DNA of 47,232 nucleotides, taken from assembly GCA_036676475.1 (NCBI GenBank), contig JAKFCU010000081.1:1-47232 (forward strand), written 5' to 3'. The position numbers and the translations under genes are program-made. Origin of the DNA: LC029 sp036676475. Its GTDB lineage: Bacteria > Bacillota > Bacilli > Aneurinibacillales > RAOX-1. Positions within the stretch are counted from its first letter, which is position 1; each line of letters begins with the position of its first letter. Below the pieces are notes generated by a model. That model had not been told where the DNA came from and did no database searches. It saw only the letters and a list, made by a program, of their open reading frames with translations. This document shows positions 35,520 through 44,290 of the stretch, one piece after another.

Positions 35520-37160
35520 TCAAGGTTTTTGCGAGTTTAATAGCTTGTGTTTTTCAATCAGAAATTCCTCTTCAGTAAGGTACCCCTGTTCTTTTAATTT
35601 TGCTAGTTTTACTAGCTGATCAACTGTCTTATCACCACTAGCATTTCTATAAAACTGGGGAACGATAACCAAGACTTGATTTCGACTTGTACGCTTCAAG
35701 ACTCTATACCCATGATCTGAAGCTGTTGCAATTCCTTCATTGTTTGGTTTGCAGTAACTCCCTGCCTTGCATGTGCCATCATCCCGAACTAGCAGTTGCC
35801 CTATTAGACCAACCGCCACCCATTCCGGTCTTTGGGAGCGTGGAATATATTCCCTAGATGAGTCCCATTCAGGGTTCAATACCGGCCTGCGTTCTGTCCG
35901 GTGCGGGACGATTAAATTTCCGTCAGCGTCAAATAACGGAGAAAGCGCGATGTCTTCGTACAAAATTTCTCCCCACTCGGTAGTCAAGTATTTATGCTGC
36001 CATCTCAGCTCTCCGCTATTGGCCAAAAAAGACGGATTTGCACTTGTGATTCCCAATATATAGTCATCTTGACTATTTGCTTTACGTACTTTATTCACTT
36101 CGAAGGTGACGAAGAAGCCGTAATCGATCGGATACCCATCCGTCGTTTCAAACATTTCTGCATAATCTGCTGCCGGGGTGGAGACGGTCCCGTCAATTTT
36201 GATGTTGCCGTTGCTTAATATTTTAGCGGCCAAACCGGGCGTCGAGGCATCCGTACCATTAGCCAGGTACCACGAATAGGGCAGTTCGTTTGCCGCACCG
36301 AATTTCCCCATAACATGAACGCCTTCTAAAAGGTTTGCATTCGTCGATTGACCCTCCGTGTGGGAGAAAAATCCGGAAGCAACCGTGTTCACTCCCTCCG
36401 CGTGAGAAGTAAAACCGCTCGCAATGTTAAGGGCTCCCTCGGCATGAGAATTTTGGCCGAGCGCTTGCGACTGATTTCCTTCTGCATGAGAAAGATCTCC
36501 GGAAGCCACGGTACGCTGCCCCTCCGCATGCGCAAAAATGCCGCTGGCCACTGTCAAGTTTCCTTCCGCATGAGACGCTCTTCCGCTGGCTGTCGTCTGG
36601 TCGCCTTCTGCATGCGAAGATTCTCCCTGAGCCATTGTACCCTGTCCTTCTGCATGAGAAACGAGCCCACTGGCAACCGTATTTTCACCCTCTGCATGGG
36701 ACGCAATGCTGGAGGCATTCGTCAGATTTCCCTCTGCATGGGAATGTGCTCCAGCGGCAGTTGTTGCGTGTCCTTCGGCATGAGAAGCTAATCCGCTAGC
36801 GGTTGTTTCGAGTCCTTCGGCATGAGAGGCTACTCCGCTGGCGGTTGTTTTGTTCCCTTCCGCATGCGCCGTATTAGCATTGGCGATGGTTTGAAAGCCT
36901 TCTGCATGGGAGGCGCTTCCACTGGCAGTAGTCAAATTCCCTTCCGCATGCGCTGTATCAAGAGTTGCACTAGTTTGGAATCCTTCTGTATGAGAAGCGA
37001 TTCCACTTGCTATCGTGTTAGATCCTTCCGCATGAGACGCAAATCCGCTCGCTGTCGTGTTAGATCCTTCGGCGTGTGAAGCGTTTCCGCTTGCCGTGGT
37101 ACTTTGACCTTCTGCTTCAGAACAAACTCCAGTAGCATTTTGATTACATCCGTTAGCCAT
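35520..37160 (-). CDS. SHAEG-repeat (YadA-head-like) protein with Peptidase_G2-like and SHOCT-like C-terminus
   Basis: The 546-aa product has nineteen tandem 14-residue repeats (residues about 13-278) of consensus ASHAEGxxTTASGx, the left-handed beta-roll pattern of trimeric adhesin heads (Hep_Hag/YadA_head). Next, about 285-490 (KFGAANELPYSWYLANGT, STPAADYAEMFETTDG, HGYRVLKRTSRNQVLVIV) resembles the Peptidase_G2 autocleavage domain known from phi29-type phage tail appendages, which acts as an intramolecular chaperone. The last 40 residues (VDQLVKLAKLKEQGYLTEEEF) match a SHOCT module. There is no signal peptide or membrane anchor, so it is not a classical autotransporter. The ATG follows AAAGGGGAG. 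Spore-surface fibre or phage-derived fibre are both possible; the neighbours favour the former. Confidence 0.82.
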   Translation of the reverse strand: MANGCNQNATGVCSEAEGQSTTASGNASHAEGSNTTASGFASHAEGSNTIASGIASHTEGFQTSATLDTAHAEGNLTTASGSASHAEGFQTIANANTAHAEGNKTTASGVASHAEGLETTASGLASHAEGHATTAAGAHSHAEGNLTNASSIASHAEGENTVASGLVSHAEGQGTMAQGESSHAEGDQTTASGRASHAEGNLTVASGIFAHAEGQRTVASGDLSHAEGNQSQALGQNSHAEGALNIASGFTSHAEGVNTVASGFFSHTEGQSTNANLLEGVHVMGKFGAANELPYSWYLANGTDASTPGLAAKILSNGNIKIDGTVSTPAADYAEMFETTDGYPIDYGFFVTFEVNKVRKANSQDDYILGITSANPSFLANSGELRWQHKYLTTEWGEILYEDIALSPLFDADGNLIVPHRTERRPVLNPEWDSSREYIPRSQRPEWVAVGLIGQLLVRDDGTCKAGSYCKPNNEGIATASDHGYRVLKRTSRNQVLVIVPQFYRNASGDKTVDQLVKLAKLKEQGYLTEEEFLIEKHKLLNSQKP

Positions 37161-37303
37161 TGATCGACTCCCCTTTAAAATAATTTTATTACATCGTATT
37201 CAGTGAGGAATGTGGGGAGAGGGCAAACAGATAAGTAGAAAAGTGGAATTTTGTAGAAAAGCATCCAATACCGCAGCTGTTATCCTTTGTATGAACGAAA
37301 GGT

Positions 37304-38839
37304 TCACGGCAACACAACCACTTTCTCCGAACATGAAGCGCAAAACTTGGCATATTTTATACACGTTTCTAACGGATCATCCGGCTCCATTGGCCACCAT
37401 CGGATGGCTCCCATGGGTGCCATCGATGCAATGGTCTCGATTTCCGCAGGAACATCGCCTACAACCACCACCTCGATCTCTTTAAAGTTGGTTTCTATGC
37501 CCTTTTGAAGAGTCTTAAATAATTGAGCATGATCTTTTGCAGGAAAGGAGTGGGGAAATGGAAACAGGATCGAAACTCTGAGAGGATCTTCATGAATAAT
37601 ATGAGCAGATTTCCGCCCAAGATGTTCTGCAGTTGTCTCCCAAACACGACTATATGGCAGGTGCTCGATAGAGGGTAAACCCAGTTCTTCCACTCTCCTA
37701 TGGATTCTCTCCTGATAATAACGATTTAGTTCTCGACTAAGAATCTGAATCTGCCGATTTCTGTGAAAAGTAGAATTATCTCTACTCTCATTCCGATATT
37801 GGATATAGAGCAAATCAGGAATCGCTACATATTTAGTACACAGGAACGTCCGAACTAGCATATCATAGTCGTCTGCTACCAATAGTTCTTCGCGGTGGCC
37901 GCCAATCAGATGGTAACAATCCCTCGTCCAGGCGCGAGGATGATTCGGTAGCCCGACCAAATGACGGATAGTTTGCCCATTGATCACTGTTTGTCTGTAC
38001 ACATTTTGCCACCGGTTCATATCATGGACCCAGACTTGATAATACACACTGTAACCAAAACCACAATCCCAACCATACCAATGAGCATGATGGCTCTCCG
38101 CATGCACTTCTGCACAGTCCCCATAAGCAAACCCACATTCAGGATGTTGTCGGAAAGCATGGACAATCTTCTCCAGACAGTCAGGGGTTAGCTCATCATC
38201 ATGATCGACTTCGACCAAAATCTCCCCAGTACACAGACCTGCTGCATATCTTTTGATAGCCCCAATGTAACCATTGCTGGAATCTTGGCGATACCTCCTC
38301 ACACGCGGGTCGTCTAAAGGGAGTAAGAATTCGCGGTATGTTTCATCCTGATCACCGGAGTCATCTACAATTACCCATTCCCAATGGGGGTATGTCTGAT
38401 TCAATAGAGAGTGATAGGGTCGATTAATTTTCTCTTTGGACTTATAGCTAGCTGTGAACACGGATACCAAGGGAGTATTGGAAGAAAAACGAGTTGGCGG
38501 AATCGTTCTATTTTCTGGGAGAGGGTCGGTATAATTAAGCCAGCAGGTAAATAAATCAGAGGGTTGAATCCGTGCAGGGGAATTGAAGTGTACCCAACGT
38601 TTTCTCTCGTGAAAAGGCAATGCACACAGTGCTCGAAATTCTTCCCACTCCATCCCCACTGAAAGATAGACGCGGGGCTTTTTGGGGTCTTTATTCAATA
38701 ATGCATCATGAGCTTCATACACCTCCACTGTAATACCGCTTTTTTCCAGTCTTATCATCATTTCTTGCAACCCATCCCATGGCCTCGTCCTTGAGACAAA
38801 CAGATGAGCTGTCAATAGCGGAAGATTATTCGATAACAT
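37304..38839 (-). CDS. Family 2 glycosyltransferase with extra N- and C-terminal regions, possibly truncated
   Basis: The 511-aa product has a GT-A domain from about 120 to 350: PLVSVFTASYKSKEKI, WEWVIVDDSGDQDETY, GYIGAIKRYAAGLCTG, the metal-binding EVDHDDELTPDCL near 213 and HLIGGHREELLVADDYDMLVR. Residues 1-115 are another region (LLTAHLFVSRTRPWDG, PRVYLSVGMEW). The end from about 425 (RVSILFPFPHSF, FKEIEVVVVGDVPAE) looks like the start of a second GT-A domain and breaks off at EKVVVLP. The next frame continues with coding-like sequence to 37200, which suggests a frameshift. The ATG follows GGGGGGAGGATC. Read toward the SHAEG-repeat gene, it may glycosylate that protein or its partners. Confidence 0.82.
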   Translation of the reverse strand: MLSNNLPLLTAHLFVSRTRPWDGLQEMMIRLEKSGITVEVYEAHDALLNKDPKKPRVYLSVGMEWEEFRALCALPFHERKRWVHFNSPARIQPSDLFTCWLNYTDPLPENRTIPPTRFSSNTPLVSVFTASYKSKEKINRPYHSLLNQTYPHWEWVIVDDSGDQDETYREFLLPLDDPRVRRYRQDSSNGYIGAIKRYAAGLCTGEILVEVDHDDELTPDCLEKIVHAFRQHPECGFAYGDCAEVHAESHHAHWYGWDCGFGYSVYYQVWVHDMNRWQNVYRQTVINGQTIRHLVGLPNHPRAWTRDCYHLIGGHREELLVADDYDMLVRTFLCTKYVAIPDLLYIQYRNESRDNSTFHRNRQIQILSRELNRYYQERIHRRVEELGLPSIEHLPYSRVWETTAEHLGRKSAHIIHEDPLRVSILFPFPHSFPAKDHAQLFKTLQKGIETNFKEIEVVVVGDVPAEIETIASMAPMGAIRWWPMEPDDPLETCIKYAKFCASCSEKVVVLP

Positions 38840-39134
38840 GATCCTCCCCCCTTTCCAACATATCTGGCGGCTATAGATCCTTGTTGATTTATAGGAAAGT
38901 CTTCATAACCCTTAACCATTCTTCTTATCCTCACCTTTCTCTTTTTTCTTTTATATAATATGGAGGGTATTGGTAATTATTACCTGATGGAGAGCGAACA
39001 TCTCTCTTCGGAACGAAGGAAACATTCAGGTTTTTAGGATCGCTCAAAATGATTTTTTCATCGGTTAGCGTCCATCATCAAGACGATAGGCATAAATTAC
39101 ATGGCAGTAACATTATTTTAAGTAAAGAAAGGAG
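38840..39134. other. Intergenic between divergent glycan genes
   Basis: About 295 bases. A TATAAT-like sequence occurs at 38954-38959 on the plus strand, but no good -35 box is spaced with it. No gene is supported. The plus-strand three-gene operon from 39150 probably has its promoter here. Confidence 0.35.
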
Positions 39135-39149
39135 TTGAAGAATCTTTTG

Positions 39150-40262
39150 ATGAAAATTCCTTTTTTACGGCCCAACCTAGTAAAACAGGAGGCGTTAATC
39201 CCGTATTTATCCGAGATAGAAACCTCAAGAATGTATAGTAATTTCGGCCCTCTCAATACGCGCTTTGAACATAGAGTTATGGATGAGTACTTTGATCACC
39301 TTGGAGCTGTCACGACAGTCAACAATGCGACCACTGGCTTGGTATTGGCTATTTCTCAATGCAAGCGGCCAAAGGGGAAATATGCCTTGATGCCTAGTTT
39401 TACGTTTGCCGCTACCCCCTTGGCAGCGATATGGTCCGGCTTAGAACCTTTTTTTGTGGATATTCGTTTGGATGACTGGTGCATGAATGAGGATCTACTT
39501 CGCAATTGTCTAAATGAGCTGGGAGATGAAGTAGCCATTGTCATTCCATATGCTACCTTTGGCACGAATATGAACCTGGATTTTTATTGGCAAATCCAAG
39601 AGTCTGGGATACCCGTGGTTGTAGATGCTGCTGCCAGCTTTGGCGTGACCGGAAGCCGGGATCATTTTGGAAAGGGATTTCCCGGTTGCGTCGTGTTTAG
39701 CTTTCATGCTACCAAACCGTTTGGGATCGGGGAAGGCGGGTTAGTATACAGCGCAAACACGGATCTGATTTCCCAGATTCGCCAAGCTGAAAATTTTGGT
39801 TTTTCTGCGGGCAGAGAAACCACCTTGCCAGGTTTAAACGGGAAAATGTCCGAATACACTGCTGCAGTCGCCTTATCCACTCTGGATGTTTTTGAGCAAA
39901 AAATAAAAGCCAGACAGCAAATCTATACTTGGTACATCGAACAGTTGCAAAAGAAAAAGCTATTGGATAAAGGCTGGACCGTTCAAAAAACGGAAGGAAA
40001 AATTCCTTATCAATTTATGCCTATATGCAGCCCAGAGGGGCAACGGAATGGTGACATCATTTATTCACTTGCGAATCAAAAGATCGAAGCGCGGACTTAT
40101 TTCTCTCCTCCTTGCCATCAGCATCCACTTTTTATTAAGTATCCTCATACGCCTTTGCCAGTGACTGAGAAGATATCCAGTCGAATCCTGAGTCTGCCTC
40201 TATGGGAAGAAATGACCGATCAAGATGTTCGTCTGATTGCAGAAGGGATGGATCTGTCATAA
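39150..40262 (+). CDS. DegT/DnrJ/EryC1/StrS-family sugar aminotransferase
   Basis: This PLP enzyme family places an amino group on a keto-sugar nucleotide. The 370-aa product has NNATTGLVLAI, PSFTFAATPLAAIWSGLEP, VVDAAASFG and the PLP lysine near 188 in VFSFHATKPFGIGEGG, then the active-site loop LPGLNGKMSEYTAAVAL. The binding site AAAGGAG is 15 bases from this ATG and 12 bases from an adjacent TTG at 39147, so the exact start is unsure. It leads a plus-strand operon with an acyltransferase 8 bases on and a glycosyltransferase. A plausible substrate is dTDP-4-keto-6-deoxyglucose from RfbB or its isomer, giving an amino-deoxy sugar. Confidence 0.92.
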   Translation: MKIPFLRPNLVKQEALIPYLSEIETSRMYSNFGPLNTRFEHRVMDEYFDHLGAVTTVNNATTGLVLAISQCKRPKGKYALMPSFTFAATPLAAIWSGLEPFFVDIRLDDWCMNEDLLRNCLNELGDEVAIVIPYATFGTNMNLDFYWQIQESGIPVVVDAAASFGVTGSRDHFGKGFPGCVVFSFHATKPFGIGEGGLVYSANTDLISQIRQAENFGFSAGRETTLPGLNGKMSEYTAAVALSTLDVFEQKIKARQQIYTWYIEQLQKKKLLDKGWTVQKTEGKIPYQFMPICSPEGQRNGDIIYSLANQKIEARTYFSPPCHQHPLFIKYPHTPLPVTEKISSRILSLPLWEEMTDQDVRLIAEGMDLS

Positions 40263-40270
40263 AGGCGCTT

Positions 40271-40894
40271 GTGATTTGGGGATGTGGCGGTCATGGTCGT
40301 GAAGTCCTGCACCTTTGTGAGCAAATCGGAGTTGAAGTGGTCGGATTTCTGGATGAACGGCCTGAATGGAAAGGGCAGATCGTAGATGACGTTCCTGTTT
40401 TGGGTGATTTACCGGATATCTCTTTCATGCAAGATCAGGTAAAGATTGTGTGTGCTGGAGTCGGAAATCCATACCTTAAAAAACGTTTTGTTGAAAAAAC
40501 AAAGAAATTTGGTTTTCAGTTTGCAGATACATTAGTGCATCCATCTGTGTTCATTTCTAAACGAAATCGTTTGGGGATGGGTAGCGTCATTTGTCAAGGG
40601 ACGATTATAACAACGAATGTGGAAATAGGGAATTTCGTGATTATTAACCGTGGGGTAAATATCAGCCACGATGATCGAATCCAAAATTATGTGACAGTAT
40701 CTCCTGGTGTCCATATCGCTGGGAATGTTACGATTCAGGAAGGTGCTTATATTGGAATCGGCTCTTCCATCTGTGAAAAAACGACGATTGGAGCCTGGTC
40801 CGTCATCGGCGGGGGATCTTTTGTCAAAGAAGATGTGCCAGGGAACACCTTATACGCTGGAGTACCCGCAAAGTTTAAGAAAAGCTTGTCTTAA
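40271..40894 (+). CDS. NeuD/PglD-type sugar O/N-acyltransferase
   Basis: The 207-aa product has an N-terminal Rossmann-like nucleotide-sugar domain (VIWGCGGHGREVLHLCEQIG, VGFLDERPEWKGQIVDDVP) and a C-terminal left-handed beta-helix of hexapeptide repeats (GSVICQGTIITTNVEIGNFVI, NVTIQEGAYIGIGSSI) with the catalytic-type His in NISHDD; it closes with YAGVPAKFKK. Such enzymes acetylate an amino sugar. The GTG at 40271 follows AAAGG by 5 bases. An upstream AUA at 40256 would give the usual (M)KALVIWG start, so the true start is uncertain. It lies directly behind the aminotransferase, consistent with acylation of its product. Confidence 0.85.
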   Translation: MIWGCGGHGREVLHLCEQIGVEVVGFLDERPEWKGQIVDDVPVLGDLPDISFMQDQVKIVCAGVGNPYLKKRFVEKTKKFGFQFADTLVHPSVFISKRNRLGMGSVICQGTIITTNVEIGNFVIINRGVNISHDDRIQNYVTVSPGVHIAGNVTIQEGAYIGIGSSICEKTTIGAWSVIGGGSFVKEDVPGNTLYAGVPAKFKKSLS

Positions 40895-40932
40895 GCTTTC
40901 ATGTCCACAAGCCGGGACCAAGGAGGGGCATC

Positions 40933-41796
40933 ATGGGACTTCCCTTAGTCAGTGTAGTCATACCTGCATATAATCGACCGCATACTCTGCGCATAGCCAT
41001 TGACAGTGTATTGGTACAAACCTACACGAATTTCGAAATCATCATCTGTGATGACAGTACAGATGATCGGGTTAAAGAAATGCTTAACCCTTATTTACAC
41101 TCATTCCCTCAGATCAAGTACCATAAAAACGAACGGAATTTATTTCTTGAAAATTGGCACAAATGCTTTGATCTGGCATCAGGAGAATACATCAATTACT
41201 TAATGGATGATGACGTTTTTCATAAAGAAAAAATCGCCAAAATGATCTATTTTTTCAATGAATTCGAAAATGTTACCCTTGTTACTTCCTATCGACAAAC
41301 CATCGATGAGTCAGGCCATTTTCTTCCCCCTATCCATGCTACGACTAGATTATATGAAGAAACAAGAATCATGGACGGAAAGATGTTGGGGAATATTGCA
41401 TTGACCCGTTGTCTCAACGTTATCGGAGAACCGACGACCGTGTTATTCAGAAAAAACGATCTGACAGAACGATATGGAGTGTACAAAGGAATACAGTATT
41501 CTCTTATCAATGATCTAGCTGCATGGTTATCATTGCTGTCCAAAGGAAAAGCCGTATATATCCCGGAAGCACTCAGTTATTTTCGATTACATCCAAATCA
41601 AAATAACCATATACTGGGCAGAAATTCATTCAGTGAATGGTTAAATATCATGATCGCCTCACGGGAAGATGGATTTCTTGACACGAACGAGTCATTCAAA
41701 ACAGCTCTTCACGCTTATCGTAAACGTGTGGAGGGGCATCACCAATTTTCAGAGGATCTCAGGCGGATTGAAATGATATTAAAAACGCTGGACTAA
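40933..41796 (+). CDS. Family 2 glycosyltransferase
   Basis: The 287-aa product is a single GT-A domain: LVSVVIPAYNRPHTLRIAIDS, EIIICDDSTDD, NWHKCFDLASGEYINYLMDDDVF with the DxD-type metal site near 95, and a C-terminal region with YSLINDLAAWLSLLSKGKA. The ATG at 40933 has AAGGAGGGG at 6 bases. It is the third gene of the aminotransferase-acyltransferase operon, so it may transfer the N-acylated sugar. No membrane segment was seen. Acceptor is unknown; the collagen-like or SHAEG proteins are candidates. Confidence 0.9.
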   Translation: MGLPLVSVVIPAYNRPHTLRIAIDSVLVQTYTNFEIIICDDSTDDRVKEMLNPYLHSFPQIKYHKNERNLFLENWHKCFDLASGEYINYLMDDDVFHKEKIAKMIYFFNEFENVTLVTSYRQTIDESGHFLPPIHATTRLYEETRIMDGKMLGNIALTRCLNVIGEPTTVLFRKNDLTERYGVYKGIQYSLINDLAAWLSLLSKGKAVYIPEALSYFRLHPNQNNHILGRNSFSEWLNIMIASREDGFLDTNESFKTALHAYRKRVEGHHQFSEDLRRIEMILKTLD

Positions 41797-41820
41797 GAGC
41801 GAGGGTCGCTCCCTCTTCCG

Positions 41821-41851
41821 GGAAAGGAGTGACTTTGTGCTTTTAAAATAA
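41821..41851 (+). pseudogene. Orphan ribosome binding site with a four-codon frame (gene remnant)
   Basis: AAAGGAG at 41823-41829 lies 7 bases before GTG at 41837, an ideal arrangement, yet the frame reads only VLLK before TAA at 41849. It sits directly behind the glycosyltransferase gene and just before a terminator, so a fourth operon gene may have been deleted here. Confidence 0.3.
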
Positions 41852-41856
41852 TCAAA

Positions 41857-41901
41857 AAACAAGCCTTCATCTAAACTTCAAGTGGATGAAGGCTTGTTTA
41901 A
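41857..41901 (+). terminator. Terminator of the aminotransferase operon
   Basis: AACAAGCCTTCATC pairs with GATGAAGGCTTGTT around a 13-base loop; the plus strand then has a short T run and the minus strand a longer one. It serves the three-gene plus-strand operon and possibly the minus-strand sulfotransferase gene. Confidence 0.8.
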
Positions 41902-41981
41902 TAAATGACTGTTCAAATAATTGTGATTCACATAAATTAAATTTCAGTTTACTTGTAGATTCCAATTTTTATTCACTGTTT

Positions 41982-42926
41982 TTATATCTGCATTCTAGCT
42001 TGAGTTGCCTCATGAATGAGATTATTCAGGTATATGGAGAAATGCTGTTCATTTAGTTTATTTACAGGAGAAAGCCCGAAATCTGTATAACCTACGTTTG
42101 CCATTTCTTTTTCTAAATGCTGTCGAAAAAATTCAATATCTTGATCGGTAAAAAAAGTTTTCCAATTGTTGTAGTCACCGGAGCGGTGGGTTCTTTTGAG
42201 ATGCCCCACATCCCTTGAACCTAATAAGGGAAAACCCAAGTACCTTTCCAAACTGCCGATATTATATTGGATAAAATCCTCATATCTTAAAATAAAGTTA
42301 TTTGTTGATTGCTTTTGTAAAAAATTATAATAATCTTTAAAAAAAAGAATCTTAGATTGCAAACAGTTTTGGTTGCAGATCTCTGCAGCCTTTTCATTCA
42401 ATTGAATAGCTGAAATGGAGCTGGGATTTATTTCTTTTTGTTTGACAAGTTCTTTCCACTCTTTGATATGAGATAAATCCAGTTCTTTTACTGTTTTAAT
42501 ATGATTAAAAATCCAGTACATCAACGAAGAAATAAACTCATCCCGAGGATCTCGAATAATAAAAATAAATTTATCGAATTTAAATGGAAAATCATTATTT
42601 ATTACTTTCTGCAATAAGCCTTTAGTGTAAGGTTCATACAAGACCTTTACTACATTTAATTTATTTCCGTTCGCTGCAGGATAGGATAAATAAAACTTTT
42701 CATCTGATGGCTCTAAGTAATAAGAAGCATTAGGCATAGAGTTTTGTATATTTTTGGAAACTACTGTAGTGCCGGTTTTCGGTTTGCCAACTACTAAGAT
42801 ATTCATTCCTTCATTTAAAACCACTACTTTCTCACCCCAAACCTTAAAATATTTATATGTGACTCCTTCATGGTGATAAATTAGGTTTTTTATAACGCTA
42901 TATACCATATGCTGATTTGAAAACAT
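41982..42926 (-). CDS. Second PAPS-type sulfotransferase
   Basis: The 314-aa product carries NILVVGKPKTGTTVVSK as the PAPS 5' loop near residues 42-58 and FIFIIRDPRDEFISSLMYW as the 3' motif near 125-143, with ILRYEDFI further on. The first 40 residues are extra to the fold. It is only distantly like the 25714 enzyme, so it is not a recent duplicate. The ATG at 42926 has no ribosome binding site and lies 12 bases past the stop of the glycosyltransferase gene upstream, so translation may be coupled. Paired with a glycosyltransferase, it probably sulfates a glycan. Confidence 0.8.
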   Translation of the reverse strand: MFSNQHMVYSVIKNLIYHHEGVTYKYFKVWGEKVVVLNEGMNILVVGKPKTGTTVVSKNIQNSMPNASYYLEPSDEKFYLSYPAANGNKLNVVKVLYEPYTKGLLQKVINNDFPFKFDKFIFIIRDPRDEFISSLMYWIFNHIKTVKELDLSHIKEWKELVKQKEINPSSISAIQLNEKAAEICNQNCLQSKILFFKDYYNFLQKQSTNNFILRYEDFIQYNIGSLERYLGFPLLGSRDVGHLKRTHRSGDYNNWKTFFTDQDIEFFRQHLEKEMANVGYTDFGLSPVNKLNEQHFSIYLNNLIHEATQARMQI

Positions 42927-42938
42927 ATGTCATTGTAT

Positions 42939-43994
42939 TTATTTACCAAATATTTTCATCAATTTGTTTTCAACTACTAATTTAGTATCGTAGTGCGCCC
43001 TAATTTTATTTGCCCCGTTAACGCCTATCTGCATGGCCTCTTGAAAATTATCTCTTATCCAGTACAGAGTATCTATTAAATCCTGAACACTATTTACTTC
43101 TATTTCCAAATAATCTTTACCGCTTTCTAAAAGAAACCGATCATTTCTGGGATTCGTGGCAACCAGAAGACAACCCGTAGACATTGCGTCCCCCGCAGCC
43201 GTAGTAGGGAATCCGTCAAGCGCGAACTGATCCTTAAAACCGCAGTTAATAAAAACATGCGATTCCTCGTAGATCGGTTTAATCCTCTCCGGATTTAATT
43301 CGCCAAAAAATGTGTAGTTCTGGTTTGTTAACAAGTGTAAATGATCCTGCCATGAACCAATAATGTTCAGATGAAAACTTTCATCCAAACGATTGAAAGC
43401 TTGAGCCAAGATCGGAAAACCTTTACGAACTGCATTATGTGCACAATAGGTTAGTTGTATTGGGCGAACGTCCGGTTTGGGAGAAAAACAATAAAAATCG
43501 GTATTAATCACTCCGGGAATATACATACTGCCAGGAATGGCCTGCAGCACTTCCTCGATATTTGTAAATATCGTTGAAGCATGCTCTTCAACGATGTTCA
43601 GGAACTCCTGGGGCGTGGCCGGATCCAAGCCGCCACCGGGATACAAAGTAGTATGCAGTTTTATATTTTCACTTTCTAAAAAAGATTTGATGTTCAGTGA
43701 AGGATTAGACCCTGGCATATGCTTTCCATTTGGCAGGTAACAATGGCCTAGCAAACTCAATGCAAGGTTTAGAAATACGCAATATACATCTGTTATGTTC
43801 TCGGATTTTGAAATCGACGTAAATTCAGCAAAGTGATGGACCTTGGCTGGAAAATCATCCACATACGGATATACGGCAAAAAATAAGGTATTTGGCCGTT
43901 TTTGATAGATTTTCATGTTTTCCCAATAACGAAACCCGCTGAGTTTCCATGGAAAATGGGTATCAATCACTGCAAGTCTTTGTTCCATCATCAT
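42939..43994 (-). CDS. GT-B glycosyltransferase
   Basis: The 351-aa product shows the two-domain GT-B layout. The N-terminal part (RLAVIDTHFPWKLSGFRYWEN) is unusual; the C-terminal part has IQLTYCAHNAVRKGFPIL, HLNIIGSWQDHL, and then PIYEESHVFINCGFKDQFALDGFPTTAAGDAMSTGC in place of the classical GT4 E-x7-E site, with Asp and Pro near the sugar-binding end. Start choice: three ATGs in tandem at 43994-43988 follow AGAGGG by 5 bases, better than the ATG at 44009. It is read first in a two-gene unit with the sulfotransferase. Confidence 0.75.
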   Translation of the reverse strand: MMMEQRLAVIDTHFPWKLSGFRYWENMKIYQKRPNTLFFAVYPYVDDFPAKVHHFAEFTSISKSENITDVYCVFLNLALSLLGHCYLPNGKHMPGSNPSLNIKSFLESENIKLHTTLYPGGGLDPATPQEFLNIVEEHASTIFTNIEEVLQAIPGSMYIPGVINTDFYCFSPKPDVRPIQLTYCAHNAVRKGFPILAQAFNRLDESFHLNIIGSWQDHLHLLTNQNYTFFGELNPERIKPIYEESHVFINCGFKDQFALDGFPTTAAGDAMSTGCLLVATNPRNDRFLLESGKDYLEIEVNSVQDLIDTLYWIRDNFQEAMQIGVNGANKIRAHYDTKLVVENKLMKIFGK

Positions 43995-44290
43995 TCTTAC
44001 CCTCTTCATCGAAATTTTTTATTCTGTGCTTTGCACTGCGATATAGGTTCTGATGTAATAAATCACGCCGTTAGGATGCAACCTGAATTTTGATCGATTC
44101 TAAATAGCATCCTGTTATTACCTCAATAACTAATAAAACCGTGCATACTCCTAAGTCCCAGTATATGGATATACAACATGAAGAGATACCAAATTTATAA
44201 AATTGGGTTAATTCCATCAATGATTTGTCACGATCTAGTTCTATTTTTCATCTATTAAAGTATTATGAGCAAAAATGAAAAGGTGGGATC

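Noticed and set aside
36326..37124. 42-base periodic repeat considered as a CRISPR array
   Set aside because: The units are degenerate, contiguous, in frame and encode a 14-residue protein repeat; there are no unique spacers or cas genes.
41982..42926. Sulfotransferase considered as a kinase because of its P-loop-like GKPKTGTT
   Set aside because: The second motif FIIRDPRDEFISSLMY fits the 3'-phosphate site of PAPS sulfotransferases, and no Walker B or kinase lid was seen.
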